Made by a program: the position numbers and the translations under genes. 64,000 nt of DNA from Allosphingosinicella deserti (GTDB lineage Bacteria; Pseudomonadota; Alphaproteobacteria; Sphingomonadales; Sphingomonadaceae), in NCBI RefSeq assembly GCF_003012735.1, contig NZ_PXYI01000001.1, forward strand, positions 124,001 to 188,000, given 5' to 3'. Below are positions 15,333-24,261 of the stretch, one piece after another. The notes below the pieces were generated by a model that saw only the letters and a list, made by a program, of their open reading frames with translations, was not told the DNA's origin and did no database searches. Position 1 is the stretch's first letter. Each line of letters opens with the position of its first letter.

Positions 15333-16846
15333 AGCGTCACGCCCCGTTTCCAGATCGCGATCTCCCGCTCGCAATTGCGCTCGGCCGCGGTTTCTGCCCC
15401 GCCGGCGATAGCGACGATCCGATCGAGCAGGGCCTCGGCGGCCTTGTCGACGCCGTCGGTCAGCACCTGGCCGGCATCGAAATCGATCCAGCCGCGCTTG
15501 CGCTGCGCGAGATCGGAATTGGAGGCGATCTTCACCGTCGGCACCGGGAAGCCGAGCGGCGTGCCGCGGCCGGTAGTGAACAGGATCGCGGTCGCCCCGG
15601 CGGCGGCGAGCGCGGTCGACGACACCGCGTCGTTGCCCGGCGCTTCGAGCAAGGTGAGGCCCTTGCGGCGCACTCGCTCGCCATAGCGGATGACGTCCTC
15701 GAGCGCGGAGCGGCCGGCCTTCTGGACGGCGCCGAGCGATTTCTCCTCGAGCGTGGTGATCCCGCCGGCGATGTTGCCCGGTGACGGATTCTCCGAGACC
15801 GGCTCGCCATGGGCGAGGAAATAGCGTTTGAAGTCGTTGACGACGCCGACGACGGAATCGAACACATGCTCGTCTTTGGCGCGCGCCATCAGCAGCCGCT
15901 CGGCACCGAAGATTTCGGGGATCTCGCTGAGGATCGCCGACCCGCCGGCGCCGATGACGCGATCGGCCATGCGCCCGACCAGGGGATTGGCGGTGAGGCC
16001 CGAGAAGCCGTCCGAACCGCCGCATTTGAGCCCGAGCACGAGTTCGGAGAGCGGTACCTCCTGGCGGGTCGACAAAGATGCTGTCGCGACCAGGGCATCG
16101 ACGAGCGCGACTCCCTCCTCGATCTCGTCCTCGGCGCTCTGGGCGCGCAACGTTCGGATCCGGCCGCGAAGCGCCTCAGGGACCTCCTCGAGCAGGCGGT
16201 CGAGCTGGTTCGATTCGCAGCCCAAGCCGACCAGCAGGACTCCGCCGGCATTGGGATGGCAGGCGAGCGCCGCCAGGATCTTGCGGGTGCCGCCGAGGTC
16301 ATCGCCGAGCTGCGAGCAGCCGAACGGATGGGCGAAGGCGTGGACTCCGTCGATCGTGCCGGAATGGCGGGCATGAGCGATCGCCGCGATCTTCTCGGCG
16401 GTGCGCCCGACGCAGCCGACCGTCGGCAGGATCCAGATCTCGTTGCGGGTGCCGACTCGTCCATCGGCGCGGCGGTAACCAAGGAAGGTGCGCGCCGTGC
16501 CCGGCGCCACCGGCTGCTCACGGAACGGCGCGTAGCCATAGCCTTCGACGCCCTCGAGCTGGGTCACGACATTGTGGGCATGGACGTGCTCGCCGGCCCG
16601 CACCGCGGCGGTCAGCGCGCCGATCGGCCAGCCGAACTTGCGCACCTCGGCGCCGGCGGGAAGATCGCGCAGTGCGACCTTGTGGCCGAACGGAATGGCC
16701 TCGCGAACGTCGACGATCTCGCCGTCGACCTCGAGCCGCTCGCCCGGTTCGAGCGGGCGGAGCGCCGTCGCGACGTCGTCGCGCGGATCGAGCCGGAGGA
16801 GGGCGCGCGTTTGCGCCGGCGTGGCGAGGAGAATGCTGTGGGTCAT
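15329..16846 (-). CDS. uxaA: Altronate dehydratase
   Basis: A 505-residue Fe/Mn-dependent dehydratase that converts D-altronate to 2-keto-3-deoxygluconate in the galacturonate route. The N-terminal SAF-like domain (IPFGHKVALRDLPAGAEV, HAHNVVT) is followed by the large GD/UxaA domain: FLGYRRADGRVGTRN, GCVGRTAEKI, HPFGCSQLGDD, VGLGCESNQ, LKCGGSDGFSGLTANP and NPSPGNIAGGITTLEEKSLGA. The conserved cysteines lie where the metal site is expected. It is the first gene of the operon with uxuB and eda. The start is only 16 bases from the operator at 16862-16877, so the transcript has little or no leader. Confidence 0.95.
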   Translation of the reverse strand: MTHSILLATPAQTRALLRLDPRDDVATALRPLEPGERLEVDGEIVDVREAIPFGHKVALRDLPAGAEVRKFGWPIGALTAAVRAGEHVHAHNVVTQLEGVEGYGYAPFREQPVAPGTARTFLGYRRADGRVGTRNEIWILPTVGCVGRTAEKIAAIAHARHSGTIDGVHAFAHPFGCSQLGDDLGGTRKILAALACHPNAGGVLLVGLGCESNQLDRLLEEVPEALRGRIRTLRAQSAEDEIEEGVALVDALVATASLSTRQEVPLSELVLGLKCGGSDGFSGLTANPLVGRMADRVIGAGGSAILSEIPEIFGAERLLMARAKDEHVFDSVVGVVNDFKRYFLAHGEPVSENPSPGNIAGGITTLEEKSLGAVQKAGRSALEDVIRYGERVRRKGLTLLEAPGNDAVSSTALAAAGATAILFTTGRGTPLGFPVPTVKIASNSDLAQRKRGWIDFDAGQVLTDGVDKAAEALLDRIVAIAGGAETAAERNCEREIAIWKRGVTL

Positions 16847-16861
16847 CCGATTTGTATCATC

Positions 16862-16877
16862 TGGAAACCGGTGTCAT
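16862..16877 (-). promoter_or_regulatory. LacI-type uronate operator, site 2 (uxaA/lacI)
   Basis: Minus strand ATGACACCGGTTTCCA in the divergent gap between uxaA and the LacI regulator gene; positioned to repress the uxaA operon and possibly the regulator itself. Identical to the site at 11755. Confidence 0.88.
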
Positions 16878-16972
16878 ATACGAACTCCGCGGCCCTGGAA
16901 CAAGGCTTTGACGCATTTGGCCTTTTTGCGGGCGCCAAAGCTCCGCTAAGGAAGAGCAAAGGGGAGGCATCT

Positions 16973-18040
16973 GTGAGCAGCAAGTCGGAAGAGGTGCCAT
17001 TTGGGCGGCGCGGCACGGGCAAGCCGACGATCAACGATGTCGCCCGCCTCTCGGGTGTCTCGAAGAAGACGGTCAGCCGTGTCATCAACCGCTCTCCCTT
17101 GCTCAACGACGAAACCCGCAGGCGCGTGCTCGAGGTCATAAGCGATCTCGGCTACGTGCCCAACCCGCAGGCCCGCGCCCTCGCTTTGCGGACCAACTTT
17201 CTGATCGGGCTGATCCACGACAATCCCAACGCCCAGATGGTGCTGAATGTCCAGCAGGGCATACTCGAGGCGCTGCAGGGCACCGATTTCGAAATGATCG
17301 TCCGTCCCGTCGACCGCGGCTCGGCGGCGATGCTCGACGACGTCCGCCACTTCCTCGAGCGCCAGCGACTCTACGGCGTCATCCTGCTGCCGCCGATCTC
17401 GGAGAACGACGCGCTCGCCAGACTCTGCGACGAAGTCGGCTGCCGCTACGTGCGGATGGGCTCGGCCGAACTCGACGATCCCGATCACATGGTCGCGTCG
17501 AACGATCGCGAGGCGGTGCGCGGCGCGACTGCCTATCTGATCGAGCAGGGCCACAGGTCGATCGGCCTGATCGCGGGCCCGCACGGCTTCCGCTCGGCGA
17601 CCGAGCGCCGCCAGGGCTTCGAGGATGCGCTTGCCGAAGCCAAGATCAAGCTGCCGCGCAGCCTGATCGCGGAAGGCAATTACACCTTCGCCTCCGGCCT
17701 CGCCGCGGCCGAGAAATTGCTCGATCTCTCGCCGCGTCCGACCGCAATCTTCGCCTCGAACGACGAGATGGGCGCTGCCGTCGTCCATGCCGCCCGCCAG
17801 CGGGGGATCGACGTGCCGGAGCAGCTTTCGGTGATCGGCTTCGACGATACGCCGATCTCGGCCCATATCTGGCCGCCGCTGACCACCGTGCGCTGGCCGA
17901 TCGTCTCGATGGCGCGCTCGGCGGCGCTGAAATTGCTGGTCTCGGTGGGCGGCGCGGAAGCGGAGGCGGACGTGTCAGAGCCGTCGATGTTCCTGTCGAC
18001 CTTGGTGAAACGCGCGTCGGTGACCCCGCCGAAGACGTGA
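16973..18040 (+). CDS. LacI-family transcriptional regulator of uronate/pectin genes
   Basis: A 355-residue repressor-type regulator. A basic N-terminal arm precedes the LacI helix-turn-helix PTINDVARLSGVSKKTVSRVINRSPLLN and the hinge helix NPQARALALR. The periplasmic-binding-protein-like effector domain follows (FLIGLIHDNPNAQMVLNVQQGI, IFASNDEMGAAVVHAARQ, VIGFDDTPIS). The GTG at 16973 has GGGGAGG five bases upstream. It sits at the centre of the pectin locus, divergent from uxaA. It is the only LacI protein in the window, so it is the natural candidate for binding the repeated ACCGGT-centred operators. KDG or galacturonate are plausible inducers by analogy, but not shown. Confidence 0.92.
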   Translation: MSSKSEEVPFGRRGTGKPTINDVARLSGVSKKTVSRVINRSPLLNDETRRRVLEVISDLGYVPNPQARALALRTNFLIGLIHDNPNAQMVLNVQQGILEALQGTDFEMIVRPVDRGSAAMLDDVRHFLERQRLYGVILLPPISENDALARLCDEVGCRYVRMGSAELDDPDHMVASNDREAVRGATAYLIEQGHRSIGLIAGPHGFRSATERRQGFEDALAEAKIKLPRSLIAEGNYTFASGLAAAEKLLDLSPRPTAIFASNDEMGAAVVHAARQRGIDVPEQLSVIGFDDTPISAHIWPPLTTVRWPIVSMARSAALKLLVSVGGAEAEADVSEPSMFLSTLVKRASVTPPKT

Positions 18041-18094
18041 AGCCGGCCTCCTGGCTAAGCTGAAAGGAAGCGCCACCTGTCTTTCCACGAAGTT

Positions 18095-18120
18095 GTGGAT
18101 GGAAGAGGGGCGCCATCCAC
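18095..18120 (+). terminator. Stem-loop after the LacI regulator gene
   Basis: GTGGATGG (18095-18102) and CCATCCAC (18113-18120) form a perfect 8-base stem with a 10-base loop. No T-run follows, so factor-independent termination is uncertain. Confidence 0.45.
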
Positions 18121-18288
18121 CACTTGCTGAACGGGGTAAGGGGTGGTCGTTCTTCGAACGCGACGACGAGATCCGTTTCTGATCACGGATCTTCGTGCTG
18201 CCGAACCGCTAAGTGACGCCGACGGCTTCGATGGACTCGCATTCGCATTCGCATCGCGTTACCAGCGACGGGCCCTTGCACTGGCTCC

Positions 18289-18303
18289 TGACACCGGTTA
18301 CCG
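18289..18303 (+). promoter_or_regulatory. LacI-type uronate operator, site 3 (uxaC operon)
   Basis: TGACACCGGTTACC within the 60 bases before uxaC, matching the consensus at all core positions. It would control uxaC-kduI-kduD-kdgK and possibly the esterase gene. Confidence 0.82.
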
Positions 18304-18348
18304 GATGGTGAGGTGGCAGCGAGATCACCCCAAGCGTTTAGGAAAGCG

Positions 18349-19785
18349 ATGCCCAGGCCCCTCACGCTCCATTCCGACCGGCTGTTCCCCGCCGATCCCG
18401 CGACCCGCGACGTCGCCCGTGCGCTCTATGCCGAGATCGCCGACCTGCCGATCGTCAGCCCGCACGGCCATACGGATCCGTCCTGGTTCGCCAGCAACGC
18501 CAACTGGACCAACCCGACCGAGCTGCTGCTGTCACCCGATCATTATCTCTACCGCATGCTCTACAGCCAGGGGCTTTCGCTCGAGAGACTGGGCGTGCCG
18601 AGCCGCGCGGGTGCATCGCCAACGGATCCCTGGGAGGCGTGGCGCCTGTTCGCGTCGCATTATTATCTGTTCCGCGGGACTCCGTCGCGAACGTGGCTCG
18701 ACCATGTCTTCGCTGAAGTGTTCGGCATGGATGTCGCGCTCGAGGCGTCGACCGCAGATCTCTATTATGACCGGCTGAACGAAGCGCTGGCGACGGCCGC
18801 GTTCCGCCCCCGTGCCCTGTTCGAGCGCTTCAACATCGAATTGCTCGCCACCACCGAAGGGCCGCACGAGGATCTCGTGTATCACGCCGCGATACGCCAG
18901 TCCGGCTGGGCGGGCCGGGTGGTCACCACCTATCGTCCGGACGCGGTGATCGATCCCGAGCATGAGGAGTTCGCCAGTGCGCTGACGCGCTTCGCCGAGC
19001 TTTCCGGCGAAGATGTCCACAGCTGGACCGGCTATATGGCCGCGCACCGCAAGCGCCGGGCCGATTTCCGCGCCGCCGGCGCGACCGCGACCGATCACGG
19101 CCACCCGACGGCGCGCACCGCCGATCTGCCGCAGGTGGAAAAGGAGGCCTTGTTCGCCCGCATCATCGGCGGCACCTGGTCCCCTGAAGATGCCGAGCTG
19201 TTCCGCGCCCAGATGCTGACCGAGATGGCGGCTCTCAGCGTCGAAGACGGGATGGTGATGCAGATCCATCCGGGATCGTGCCGCAACCATAATCGCTGGC
19301 TGCACGAGGCCTATGGCCGCGACAAGGGCGCCGACATCCCGACCCGGACCGATTACGTCCATGCGCTGAAGCCGCTGCTCGATCGCTTCGGCAACGAGCC
19401 CCGCCTGTCGATCATCCTCTTCACCCTGGACGAAAGCGTCTATGCGCGCGAACTGGCGCCGCTCGCCGGCCATTATCCGTGCCTGAAGCTCGGCCCGTCC
19501 TGGTGGTTCCACGACAGCCCGGAAGGGATGCGCCGGTTCCGCGAGATGACGACGGAGACGGCCGGATTCTACAACACGGTCGGTTTCAACGACGACACCC
19601 GCGCCTTCCTGTCGATCCCGGCGCGTCACGACGTCGCCCGGCGTGTCGACTGTGCCTTCCTCGCGCGCCTCGTCGCCGAGCATCGCCTGCTCGACTGGGA
19701 AGCGGCCGAGCTCGCCCACGAGCTCACCTACGGCCTGGTCCGCCGCGCCTACCGGCTCGACCAGGTTCAGGCCGCGGCGGCGTGA
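18349..19785 (+). CDS. uxaC: Glucuronate/galacturonate isomerase
   Basis: A 478-residue aldose-ketose isomerase of the amidohydrolase-like UxaC family, converting galacturonate to tagaturonate and glucuronate to fructuronate. Seen: metal-site PIVSPHGHTDPSWFA, HYYLFRGTPSRTWLDHVF, LATTEGPHEDL, VVTTYRPDAVIDP, the strongly conserved GMVMQIHPGSCRNHN, LKLGPSWWFHDSPEGMRRFRE, and GFNDDTRAFLSIPARHDVARR. Length is typical. The ATG at 18349 has AGGAAAG upstream. First gene of the uxaC-kduI-kduD-kdgK run and preceded by a uronate operator. Confidence 0.95.
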   Translation: MPRPLTLHSDRLFPADPATRDVARALYAEIADLPIVSPHGHTDPSWFASNANWTNPTELLLSPDHYLYRMLYSQGLSLERLGVPSRAGASPTDPWEAWRLFASHYYLFRGTPSRTWLDHVFAEVFGMDVALEASTADLYYDRLNEALATAAFRPRALFERFNIELLATTEGPHEDLVYHAAIRQSGWAGRVVTTYRPDAVIDPEHEEFASALTRFAELSGEDVHSWTGYMAAHRKRRADFRAAGATATDHGHPTARTADLPQVEKEALFARIIGGTWSPEDAELFRAQMLTEMAALSVEDGMVMQIHPGSCRNHNRWLHEAYGRDKGADIPTRTDYVHALKPLLDRFGNEPRLSIILFTLDESVYARELAPLAGHYPCLKLGPSWWFHDSPEGMRRFREMTTETAGFYNTVGFNDDTRAFLSIPARHDVARRVDCAFLARLVAEHRLLDWEAAELAHELTYGLVRRAYRLDQVQAAAA

Positions 19786-19868
19786 TCGCCGAGACCTTTT
19801 TCCTTTCGCCCGATCTCCTCCCGCCAGGCGGCGGCGAGGGGCGGGCCTGACCCATGACGGAGACCTCC

Positions 19869-20708
19869 ATGTTCGATCGCACTTATTACGCCACCCACCC
19901 CGACATGATGGAATGCGTGTCCAACGACGAGCTGCGTGACCGCTATTTGATCGGCGGCCTGTTCCGCGAAGGCGAGTGCGTGCTCAACTACACCCACGCC
20001 GACCGCTTCGTGATCGGCGGCGTCGCCGTCGGTTCCACCGACGTCAGCCTGCCCGCGCAGACCGAGCCGGCTTCCGCGGTCGGCCACCCGTTCCTCGAGC
20101 GCCGCGAGCTGGCGATCGTCAATGTCGGCAAGACCGCCGGCACGGTCACCGTCGACGGCGAGGCATTCGAACTCGGCAACAAGGATTGCCTCTACGTAAC
20201 GATGGGCGCCAAGGACGTCGTCTTCTCGGGCCAGGGCGCGCGCTTCTACCTCGCGTCCTGCCCGGCGCATAAGGCGTTCCAGACCCGCAAGCTCGGCATC
20301 GCCGACGCCAATGCGCTGGAGCGCGGCAGCCTCGAGGAATCGAACGAGCGGACGATCTTCCAGCTCGTCATCCCCGGCGTCTGCGACAGCGCCCAGCTGG
20401 TCATGGGCCTGACCGTGCTGAAGCCCGGTTCGGTGTGGAACACGATGCCGCCGCACATTCACGAGCGTCGCAGCGAAATCTATTTCTACTTCGAGCTCGA
20501 CGGCGACAACGACCGCGTCATGCACTTCATGGGCGAAGGCGAGGCAATGCGTCACATCGTGCTGGCCAACGAGGAAGCGGTGATCAGCCCGCCCTGGTCG
20601 ATCCACATGGGCGCCGGCACCAAGGCCTATGCCTTCATCTGGGCGATGGCCGGCGAGAACCAGGACTATACCGACATGAACGTCCTCGACATCTGCCAGC
20701 TGGCCTGA
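19869..20708 (+). CDS. kduI: 5-keto-4-deoxyuronate isomerase
   Basis: A 279-residue cupin-fold zinc isomerase that turns 5-keto-4-deoxyuronate (DKI), the product of pectate lyase attack, into 2,5-diketo-3-deoxygluconate. The zinc site is visible as [17 protein letters not shown] (His-x-His and Glu) plus the later His in [32 protein letters not shown] and [11 protein letters not shown] match the N-terminal half of KduI. I prefer the ATG at 19869 because GACGGAGAC lies in front; the ATG at 19854 adds five residues. It sits 83 bases after uxaC and before kduD, as expected for sequential steps. Confidence 0.94.
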   Translation: MFDRTYYATHPDMMECVSNDELRDRYLIGGLFREGECVLNYTHADRFVIGGVAVGSTDVSLPAQTEPASAVGHPFLERRELAIVNVGKTAGTVTVDGEAFELGNKDCLYVTMGAKDVVFSGQGARFYLASCPAHKAFQTRKLGIADANALERGSLEESNERTIFQLVIPGVCDSAQLVMGLTVLKPGSVWNTMPPHIHERRSEIYFYFELDGDNDRVMHFMGEGEAMRHIVLANEEAVISPPWSIHMGAGTKAYAFIWAMAGENQDYTDMNVLDICQLA

Positions 20709-20732
20709 GCATCGCGTCCAGGCACAATTTCC

Positions 20733-20815
20733 GTTCGGGCTGAGCCTGTCGAAACCCTTTCCTTCCTTGCTCCGCGACGCGCGAAGGAAGGCCTCTCGAC
20801 AGGCACGGGGCGAAC
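20733..20815. repeat. REP-like palindromic element between kduI and kduD
   Basis: Long imperfect hairpin: outer arms GTTCG/CGAAC (20733/20811), CCTGTCGA/TCGACAGG (20745/20796) and an inner CCTTCCTT/AAGGAAGG stem. The TTCGGGCTGAGCCTGTCGA segment is the kind of sequence found in dispersed intergenic palindromes of sphingomonads (from general knowledge). It lies within the operon, so it may stabilise or attenuate the transcript. Confidence 0.65.
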
Positions 20816-20833
20816 GATGTGGGGAATGAAGCA

Positions 20834-21589
20834 GTGACCAATCCATTCGATCTTACGGGGCGAGTCGCCGTCGTCACCGGCGCCAATACCGGCATCGGCC
20901 AGGGCATCGCCGTCGCGCTGGCGCAGGCCGGTGCCGATGTCGCTCTGGTCGGCCGCTCCAGTGCCGACGAGACCGCGGAGCTGGTGCGCGGCGCCGGCCG
21001 GCGCGCGATCCTGGTCAAGGCGGATCTGTCGACGATCGCGCCGGTGCAGGACGTCGTCGATCAGACGCTGGCCGAGCTCGGCGGGCTCGATATCCTGATC
21101 AACAATGCCGGCATCATCCGCCGCGCCGATGCGGTCGATTTCACCGAGGGAGACTGGGATGCGGTGATCGACACCAATCTGAAGTCGGTCTTCTTCCTCT
21201 GCCAGTCGGCCGGCCGCCACATGATCGGGCAGGGCCGCGGCAAGATCATCAACATCGCATCGATGCTGAGCTTCCAGGGCGGCATCCGCGTGCCGAGCTA
21301 CACCGCGTCCAAATCGGGCGTCGCCGGGCTCACCAAATTGCTCGCCAATGAATGGGCGCCCAAGGGCATCAACGTCAACGCGATTGCGCCCGGCTATATC
21401 GCCACCAACAATACGGCGGCGCTGCAGGCCGACGAGACTCGCAACCGCCAGATCATGGAGCGCATTCCCGCCGCACGCTGGGGCGATCCATCCGACCTCG
21501 GCGGCGCCGCAGTGTTCCTCGCCTCGTCCGCGTCGGATTACATCCAGGGCCACGTCCTCGCCGTGGACGGCGGCTGGCTGGCACGATGA
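20834..21589 (+). CDS. kduD: 2-keto-3-deoxygluconate 5-dehydrogenase (SDR family)
   Basis: A 251-residue classical short-chain dehydrogenase that reduces 2,5-diketo-3-deoxygluconate to 2-keto-3-deoxygluconate. Motifs: TGxxxGIG as VTGANTGIGQGIA, NNAG in ILINNAGIIRR, catalytic Ser in IINIASMLSF, YxxxK in SYTASKSG, and IAPGYIATNNT. The KduD subfamily is suggested by the FNLTG-like start (NPFDLTGRVAVV), the NTAAL...R segment and its position after kduI. The GTG at 20834 is preferred (GGGGAA upstream); GTG 20819 is possible. Its stop overlaps the kdgK start. Confidence 0.92.
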   Translation: MTNPFDLTGRVAVVTGANTGIGQGIAVALAQAGADVALVGRSSADETAELVRGAGRRAILVKADLSTIAPVQDVVDQTLAELGGLDILINNAGIIRRADAVDFTEGDWDAVIDTNLKSVFFLCQSAGRHMIGQGRGKIINIASMLSFQGGIRVPSYTASKSGVAGLTKLLANEWAPKGINVNAIAPGYIATNNTAALQADETRNRQIMERIPAARWGDPSDLGGAAVFLASSASDYIQGHVLAVDGGWLAR

Positions 21590-22605
21590 GCGGCACGCCG
21601 GGCCGGGTCGTCTGCTTCGGCGAAATGATGCTCCGGCTCAGCGCGCCGGGGCGTGAGCTGCTCCTGCAAAGCCCAAAGCTCGATGTCGTCATCGGCGGGG
21701 CCGAGGCGAATGTCGCGGTCGGCCTCGCGTCGCTGGGCCATGCCACGGCAATGGTCAGCCGCGTTCCCGACAACACGCTCGGCGACGCGGTGCGCGGCTA
21801 CCTGCGCCGCTACGGGGTCGATGCCTCGTCGGTCAGCACCGGGCCTGGACGGCTCGGCCTCTATTTCCTGGCGCCGGGCGCGGGCCTGCGCGCGTCGGAG
21901 ATCGTCTACGATCGGGATGCGAGCAGCTTCGCGCTCTCCACCGCCGCCGATTTCGACTGGGATGCGCTGCTCGACGGCGCCTCGCTGTTCCACATTTCCG
22001 GCATCACGCCGGCGCTCGGGCCGCAATCGGCGGAGATGGCGCTGGCCGCTGCCGAAGCCGCGGCCGAACGCGGCGTGCCGATCTCGTTCGACGGCAATTA
22101 CCGCGCGCAACTGTGGCAGCGCTGGCCGAGCGATCCGCGGACCATCCTGACGCAGCTCGTCGCCAGGGCCGAAATCCTGTTCGGCAATCATCGCGACATC
22201 TCGCTTCTGCTCGGATCGGAGTTCAGCGGCGACGGTGCCGACCGCCGGCGAGAGGCGGCCGAAGCCGCCTTCGAAGCCTTCCCGAACTTGCGCCTGATCG
22301 CCTCGACCGCGCGCCACGTCGTCGATGCCGATACCCACCGCATCGCCGCCCGGATCGACGGCCGCGAGGGGGCGGCGCAGACCGAGGAAGTGGCGGTGTC
22401 GGGCATCGTCGACCGCATCGGTGGCGGCGACGCGTTCGCGGCGGGCATCCTGCACGGCGTGCTGACCAAGCGCGATCTCGACTGGACGGTTCGCTCAGGT
22501 CTTGCGGTGACGGCGCTCAAGCACAGCCTTCCCGGCGACGCGAGCCTGTTCACCACCCGCGACATCGAATCATTCCTGGCCGGCGAGCTCGACGTCCGCC
22601 GCTGA
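21586..22605 (+). CDS. kdgK: 2-keto-3-deoxygluconate kinase
   Basis: A 339-residue PfkB/ribokinase-family kinase phosphorylating KDG to KDPG. It opens VVCFGEMMLRLSAPGRELLLQ, followed by the first ribokinase signature GGAEANVAVGLASLGH. Substrate-side residues include SFDGNYRAQLW and ILFGNHRD. The C-terminal anion-hole/catalytic signature DRIGGGDAFAAGILHG carries the base Asp. The ATGA overlap with kduD implies coupling. It is the meeting point of the unsaturated-uronate branch (KduI/KduD) and the galacturonate branch (UxaA), feeding Eda. Confidence 0.94.
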   Translation: MSGTPGRVVCFGEMMLRLSAPGRELLLQSPKLDVVIGGAEANVAVGLASLGHATAMVSRVPDNTLGDAVRGYLRRYGVDASSVSTGPGRLGLYFLAPGAGLRASEIVYDRDASSFALSTAADFDWDALLDGASLFHISGITPALGPQSAEMALAAAEAAAERGVPISFDGNYRAQLWQRWPSDPRTILTQLVARAEILFGNHRDISLLLGSEFSGDGADRRREAAEAAFEAFPNLRLIASTARHVVDADTHRIAARIDGREGAAQTEEVAVSGIVDRIGGGDAFAAGILHGVLTKRDLDWTVRSGLAVTALKHSLPGDASLFTTRDIESFLAGELDVRR

Positions 22606-22623
22606 TATTCTGGAGGAAAGAGG

Positions 22624-24177
22624 ATGATCGACCGACGCACATTGGTGGGCGCCGGAGCGCTGCTTGGCGCCGCCGCTCTGGTACCGGGCGCTGCCGGTGC
22701 AGCGGCCAGGGCGCCGGTCGTCACCACCAGCCTGGGCCGGGTCCGCGGTCGTCGCGAGAGCGGCGTCTCGGTGTTCCGCGGCATCCGCTACGGCACGGCC
22801 GAGCGCTTCAAGGCGCCGGTCGCGCCGGTGTCGAGCCGCGACATCGTCGACGCAGCCGCCTTCGGCCCGTCCGCGCCGCAGCGCGGCGACCGCTATCGCC
22901 CGACGAGCGAGGATTGCCTGTTCCTCAACGTGTGGACGCCCGAGGCCAAAGCCGGCGGCAAGCGCCCCGTGCTCGTCTATTTTCACGGCGGAGCCTATTC
23001 GACCGGGAGCGTTGCCGACCCGCTTAACGACGGCCGCCATCTCGCCGCACGCGGAGATGCCGTGGTGGTCACCGTCAATCACCGCCTCAACGCGCTCGGC
23101 TATCTCTATCTCGCAAGGCTCGACGCGCGGTTCCCAGACAGCGGCAATCTCGGCCAGCTCGATCTCGTGCTCGCCCTGCAGTGGATCCGCGACAATATCG
23201 GGGCCTTCGGCGGCGATTCCGGACGGGTGCTCGTGTTCGGCCAATCCGGCGGCGGCGCCAAGATCGCTACCCTGATGGGCATGCCCGCGGCGGAAGGGCT
23301 GTTCCACCGCGCGATCACGATGAGCGGGCAGCAGGTCACCGCCTCGGGCCCGCTCAACGCCACCGCCCGCGCCCGGGCCTATCTCGAGGCGCTCAAGATC
23401 GGTCCCGCGGATCTGCCGACCATCCCCGTCGAACGGCTGGTGGAGGGCCTCACCGCCACCGATCCGATCATCGGCGGTTCCGTCTATTTCGGCCCGGTGC
23501 TCGACATGAAGTGGCTGACGCGCCACCCGTTCTGGCCCGATGCCCATCCGCAGTCGAATGCGATCCCGATGATGCTCGGCAACACGCGCGACGAGACCCG
23601 CGCCTTCATCGATCCGAAGGGCCCCAAGCTTGCCGGGCTCGACTGGTCGAACCTCGCCGAGCGGATGGTTCCGGAGCTGCGCATGGACCTCCACCCCGAA
23701 TGGATCGTCGCCCAGTATCGCACGCGGTTCCCGGACTGGTCTCCGGAGCGGATCTTCTATGCGGCAACCACGGCGGGGCGGAGCTGGCCGGGGCAGGTGA
23801 TCGAAGCGGACGCCCGCGCCGCCGCGGGCACGCCGACCTGGGTCTACCAGGTCGACTATCAGTCGCCGGTCGAGCCGTGGCGCGGCGCACCGCACACGAT
23901 GGACATCCCCCTGTCGTTCGGAACGCTCGACGCGGAAGGCTCGATCACCGGGACGGGCGTCGATGCCCGGGCGCTGAGCGGCCGCGTGATGGACGCTTTT
24001 CTTGCCTTTGCCCGCTCCGGCGATCCCAACCATCCGGGCATGCCGGCCTGGCCGCACTATCGGATCCCCGGTCGCGCGACGATGCTTTTCGACGTCCAGA
24101 CACGCGCGATCGACGATCCCCGCAAATGGGAGCGCGAGCTGTTTGCGCGGGTACCCTATATCCAGCCGGGAACCTGA
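22624..24177 (+). CDS. Exported type-B carboxylesterase family protein
   Basis: A 517-residue alpha/beta hydrolase of the COesterase family with a twin-arginine-like leader (IDRRTLVGAGALLGAAALV). Seen: TSLGRVRGRRESGVSVFRGIRYG at the N-terminus, EDCLFLNVWTP, the oxyanion loop VYFHGGAYSTGS, and the nucleophile elbow FGQSGGGAK (Ser about 208), where the usual GESAG reads GQSGG. The His near RGAPHTMDIPLSF completes the triad. It lies 18 bases after kdgK within the pectin locus. Esters in pectin (acetyl, methyl, feruloyl) are therefore plausible substrates by context only. Confidence 0.88.
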   Translation: MIDRRTLVGAGALLGAAALVPGAAGAAARAPVVTTSLGRVRGRRESGVSVFRGIRYGTAERFKAPVAPVSSRDIVDAAAFGPSAPQRGDRYRPTSEDCLFLNVWTPEAKAGGKRPVLVYFHGGAYSTGSVADPLNDGRHLAARGDAVVVTVNHRLNALGYLYLARLDARFPDSGNLGQLDLVLALQWIRDNIGAFGGDSGRVLVFGQSGGGAKIATLMGMPAAEGLFHRAITMSGQQVTASGPLNATARARAYLEALKIGPADLPTIPVERLVEGLTATDPIIGGSVYFGPVLDMKWLTRHPFWPDAHPQSNAIPMMLGNTRDETRAFIDPKGPKLAGLDWSNLAERMVPELRMDLHPEWIVAQYRTRFPDWSPERIFYAATTAGRSWPGQVIEADARAAAGTPTWVYQVDYQSPVEPWRGAPHTMDIPLSFGTLDAEGSITGTGVDARALSGRVMDAFLAFARSGDPNHPGMPAWPHYRIPGRATMLFDVQTRAIDDPRKWERELFARVPYIQPGT

Positions 24178-24219
24178 CCGGCCGAGGAAGTGCTTGACCT
24201 CACACTGGAGCGCGGCGAC

Positions 24220-24234
24220 GCTACCGGTGTCAGA
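24220..24234 (-). promoter_or_regulatory. LacI-type uronate operator, site 4 (polygalacturonase)
   Basis: Minus strand CTGACACCGGTAGC, 28 bases upstream of the GH28 start, with a possible -35 TTGACC at 24194-24199 on the plus strand. The right half is weaker than in the other sites. Confidence 0.7.
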
Positions 24235-24261
24235 GCCCGCAGAGGTGCCTGGGAGAGGATC

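Larger units (their letters stand above)
18041..18348 (+). other. Intergenic region between the LacI gene and uxaC
   Basis: 308 bases without a gene. It holds one stem-loop at 18095-18120 that may end the regulator transcript, and the operator at 18289-18303 with a possible -35 (TTGCAC, 18276-18281) for the uxaC operon. No small ORF with a convincing ribosome site is visible. Confidence 0.6.
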
